Source: Porphyromonadaceae bacterium UBA7180 | Lineage (GTDB): Bacteria > Bacteroidota > Bacteroidia > Bacteroidales > Muribaculaceae | Reading direction: 5' to 3' | Length of the DNA: 42,975 nt | Assembly (NCBI GenBank): GCA_002491165.1 | Contig: DKVK01000027.1 | Coordinates: 1-42,975, forward strand | Shown here: positions 40,927-42,975 of the stretch, in pieces | Layout: each line of letters opens with the position of its first letter | How positions within the stretch are numbered: the first letter of the stretch is position 1 | The notes under the pieces: generated by a model | Databases searched by the model: none | The model's input: the letters and a program-made list of their open reading frames with translations, nothing else | What the model was told of the DNA's origin: nothing | Made by a program: the position numbers and the translations under genes

Positions 40927-42060
40927 ATGATAATTGGATTTGACGGCAAACGCGCTGTCAGCAATATGACAGGTCTCGGCAACTATTCGCGCCTCGTACT
41001 CGAAGAGCTCTCCGGAGCTTTCCCCGACGTGGAGATGCGCGCCTATACCCCACGACTCCGCGACAACGCACGTCTCGCAACGCTACGCCAGCGTCCTAAG
41101 GTGCGTTTCGAACTCCCCGTGAAGCATCCTTTAGAACCCGCCGCCGTGTGGCGTACATGGGGACTCCCGGCGCAGCTACGCAACGACGGAGTGACTTTAT
41201 ACCACGGACTTAGCAACGAGTTGCCCCTCTCCATCCGCAAGGCGGGGATACCGTCGGTCGTCACCGTGCATGACGTTATTTACCGCACGATGCCGGAGTG
41301 TTACAGCGTCATCGACCGCAAATTGTACGACTGGAAATACGGCTGTTCGTGCCGCTTCGCCGACCGAGTGATAGCCATCAGCGAGTGCACCAAACGCGAC
41401 ATAATGCGCTTCTACGGCGTCCCGGAGGAGAAAATAGACGTCATCTACCAGGGTTGCGCGCCGCAGTTCAAAAGGCAGTGGAGCGACACCGAGAAAGAGG
41501 ATGTACGGCGCCGTCTCGCCCTTCCGCAGCGCTACATAGTGCAAGTGGGCACTATCGAGCGCCGCAAGAACCTTGAGCTTACCCTCCGCGCGCTACCGTG
41601 GCTGCCCGAAGAGTTGAAACTGGTGGTTGTAGGCCGTGCCACACCTTACCTCGCCGAGATGAAGAAGCTGGCCGAAGAACTACGCGTGGCCGACCGCATA
41701 CGCTATATCCACGACACCGCATTCGCCGACCTTCCCGGCATCTGCCAGTGCGCCGAAGCCATAGCCTACCCCTCACGCTACGAAGGGTTCGGACTCCCGG
41801 TAATCGAGGGACTTGAGAGCGGCCGCCCGGTGATAGCCGCCACCGGCTCTTGCCTCGAAGAAGCCGGCGGTGACGCGGCCATCTACGTGGCTCCCGACGA
41901 CGTGCAGGGAATGGCCGAAGCGCTGCGTGCGGCCACCGACGGCACCCTCGACCTCGGTGCCATGCGGCAGCGCGCCGCAAGACACACCGCCCGCTTCGAC
42001 ACCTCCCGGATGGCCGAAAACATAGCCGCCGTATATGCCCGGCTCGGAGTGAGATTATGA
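40927..42060 (+). CDS. Glycosyltransferase, GT4 (GT-B fold) family
   Basis: 377 residues, no signal peptide, cytoplasmic or membrane-associated. N-terminal Rossmann half opens MIIGFDGKRAVSNMTGLGNYS, with the acceptor-side glycine loop; VTVHDVIYRTMPE and VIAISECTKRDIMRFYGVP are typical of mannosyl/glucosyl GT4 enzymes. In the donor half, VGTIERRKNLELTLRAL carries the Arg-Lys phosphate contacts and YPSRYEGFGLPVIEGLESGRPVIA the EX7E motif. It would transfer a sugar from a nucleotide donor to a lipid or polysaccharide intermediate; the exact sugar is unknown. There is no polysaccharide cluster beside it in the window. nadB follows after 129 nt with its own promoter. Confidence 0.9.
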   Translation: MIIGFDGKRAVSNMTGLGNYSRLVLEELSGAFPDVEMRAYTPRLRDNARLATLRQRPKVRFELPVKHPLEPAAVWRTWGLPAQLRNDGVTLYHGLSNELPLSIRKAGIPSVVTVHDVIYRTMPECYSVIDRKLYDWKYGCSCRFADRVIAISECTKRDIMRFYGVPEEKIDVIYQGCAPQFKRQWSDTEKEDVRRRLALPQRYIVQVGTIERRKNLELTLRALPWLPEELKLVVVGRATPYLAEMKKLAEELRVADRIRYIHDTAFADLPGICQCAEAIAYPSRYEGFGLPVIEGLESGRPVIAATGSCLEEAGGDAAIYVAPDDVQGMAEALRAATDGTLDLGAMRQRAARHTARFDTSRMAENIAAVYARLGVRL

Positions 42061-42095
42061 ACCGGCGTCGCCTTATACTTTAAAAGGAGGGAAAT

Positions 42096-42126
42096 TTTGT
42101 AGATTCTGAGATTTTGCCTAAATTTG
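42096..42126 (+). promoter_or_regulatory. nadB promoter
   Basis: TTTG (42096-42099), a 19-nt spacer and TAAATTTG (42119-42126). The leader of about 57 nt contains AGTGCC/GGCACT (42136-42141 and 42161-42166), which may fold. Confidence 0.75.
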
Positions 42127-42189
42127 CGCAATTTTAGTGCCACAGTCCGGAAACGGCTCCGGCACTGGTCTAAACCAATAGGCTGACTT

Positions 42190-42975
42190 ATGGTAAGAAA
42201 ATATGATTATCTTGTTATCGGGTCCGGCATCGCGGGGATGAGCTTCGCGCTGAAAGTGGCCCGGACAGGCGCCAAAGTGGCGCTCGTATGCAAGACCTCG
42301 CTCGACGAGGCCAACACATATTTCGCCCAGGGCGGCGTGGCAAGCGTTACCAACCTCGAGGTCGACGACTTCGACAAACATATCCACGACACGATGGTGG
42401 CCGGCGACTGGCTCAGCGACCCCAAGGCTGTGGACCAGGTGGTGAAAAACGCTCCCGCGCAAATCCGCGAACTCATCTCCTGGGGCGTGGATTTCGACAA
42501 AAAGGAGAACGGCGACTTCGACCTCCACCGCGAAGGTGGCCACTCCGAGTTCCGGATACTACACCATGCCGACAATACTGGTGCCGAAATCCAACTCTCT
42601 CTCGTCAAGGCAGTTAAGGAAAACCCGCTCATCGACGTCTACGAGAACCACTTCGCCATAGAAATCATCACGCAGCACCACCTGGGCAAGATAGTGACGC
42701 GGCGCACCCCCGACATCACCTGCTACGGCGCATACGTGCTCGACGAAGCCACCGGACGCATAGACACTTTCCTGTCGCGCGTAACGGTAATGGCCACCGG
42801 AGGCGTGGGTGCCGTCTACACCACCACCACCAACCCGCTTATCGCCACCGGCGACGGCATAGCCATGGTCTACCGTGCCAAGGGAACCGTCCGCGACATG
42901 GAGTTCATACAGTTCCACCCCACCGCCCTCTATCATCCCGGCGACCGCCCCTCGTTCCTCATCACCGAGGCCATG
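42190..42975 (+). CDS. nadB: L-aspartate oxidase, partial (runs off window)
   Basis: 262 codons from the ATG at 42190, open to the window edge; about half of the usual 520-540 residues. N-terminal FAD site YDYLVIGSGIAGMSFALKVA, then FAQGGVASV, DPKAVDQVVKNAPAQI, HREGGHSEFRILHHADNTGA, and VMATGGVGAVYTTTTNPLIATGDGIAM, all typical of NadB versus the related fumarate reductase/succinate dehydrogenase flavoproteins. It oxidises aspartate to iminoaspartate, the first step of NAD synthesis; under anaerobiosis fumarate can be the electron acceptor, which links to AspA in this window. Confidence 0.93.
   Translation, partial: MVRKYDYLVIGSGIAGMSFALKVARTGAKVALVCKTSLDEANTYFAQGGVASVTNLEVDDFDKHIHDTMVAGDWLSDPKAVDQVVKNAPAQIRELISWGVDFDKKENGDFDLHREGGHSEFRILHHADNTGAEIQLSLVKAVKENPLIDVYENHFAIEIITQHHLGKIVTRRTPDITCYGAYVLDEATGRIDTFLSRVTVMATGGVGAVYTTTTNPLIATGDGIAMVYRAKGTVRDMEFIQFHPTALYHPGDRPSFLITEAM

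Noticed and set aside
42080..42092. AAAAGGAGGGAAA as a Shine-Dalgarno site
   Set aside because: No start codon at a suitable distance; nadB starts nearly 100 nt later, and Bacteroidetes rarely use such sites.

Overview
The window looks like a chromosomal segment of a GC-rich member of the Bacteroidales. This rests on promoters of the TTTG-N19/20-TAnnTTTG type in front of many genes, a BspA-like leucine-rich-repeat protein, a fimbrillin-like lipoprotein, a TonB-dependent receptor, several secreted proteins ending in a 'GLYII...RK' type-IX-like tail, and gene starts without Shine-Dalgarno sequences. Muribaculaceae is my best guess at family level, but I cannot prove it from the sequence. No rRNA, tRNA, IS element, prophage or CRISPR array was seen.

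Layout. (1) 49-6228, minus strand: a tight four-gene operon (ROK sugar kinase, GH29 alpha-L-fucosidase, CutC-like protein, transglutaminase-like exported protein), followed by a small His-rich protein whose signal peptide appears to be cut by an in-frame stop. (2) 6503-17627, minus strand: deoC, an exported endonuclease/exonuclease/phosphatase, a TonB-dependent receptor without SusD, two surface lipoproteins with OB-fold-like DUF6359/DUF5689 modules, and two secreted endonuclease I proteins. I read this as a candidate extracellular nucleic-acid capture and catabolism locus; it is the most interesting region. (3) 18063-19784, plus strand: an AlbA_2/Schlafen-type ATPase regulator with a 21-bp in-frame repeat array. 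(4) 19895-29389: LRR surface protein, RNase R (plus strand), a fimbrillin/beta-helix lipoprotein and a 1047-residue mosaic exported protein; the last two show internal breaks in base composition. (5) 29677-35067: porin, periplasmic asparaginase and C4-dicarboxylate exchanger (minus strand), divergent from aspartate ammonia-lyase. Together they form an asparagine-to-fumarate route for anaerobic fumarate respiration. (6) 35225-40466, minus strand: uvrC, apt, mnmG and ybeY, with two ParB-binding (parS) sites 846 bp apart. (7) A 460-bp non-coding gap with two DnaA-box-like words separates this block from plus-strand genes for a glycosyltransferase and NadB, which runs off the window.

How the parts fit. 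Secreted nucleases would cut DNA or RNA at the surface, OB-fold lipoproteins and the TonB receptor would hold and import fragments, and DeoC would feed deoxyribose-5-phosphate into central metabolism. The asparaginase, DcuB and AspA set supplies fumarate and ammonia, and NadB also uses aspartate. The parS pair, together with the divergent gene layout around 40.5-40.9 kb, suggests that the right end lies near the chromosome origin. Functions come from motif recognition and family knowledge; no database search was run.
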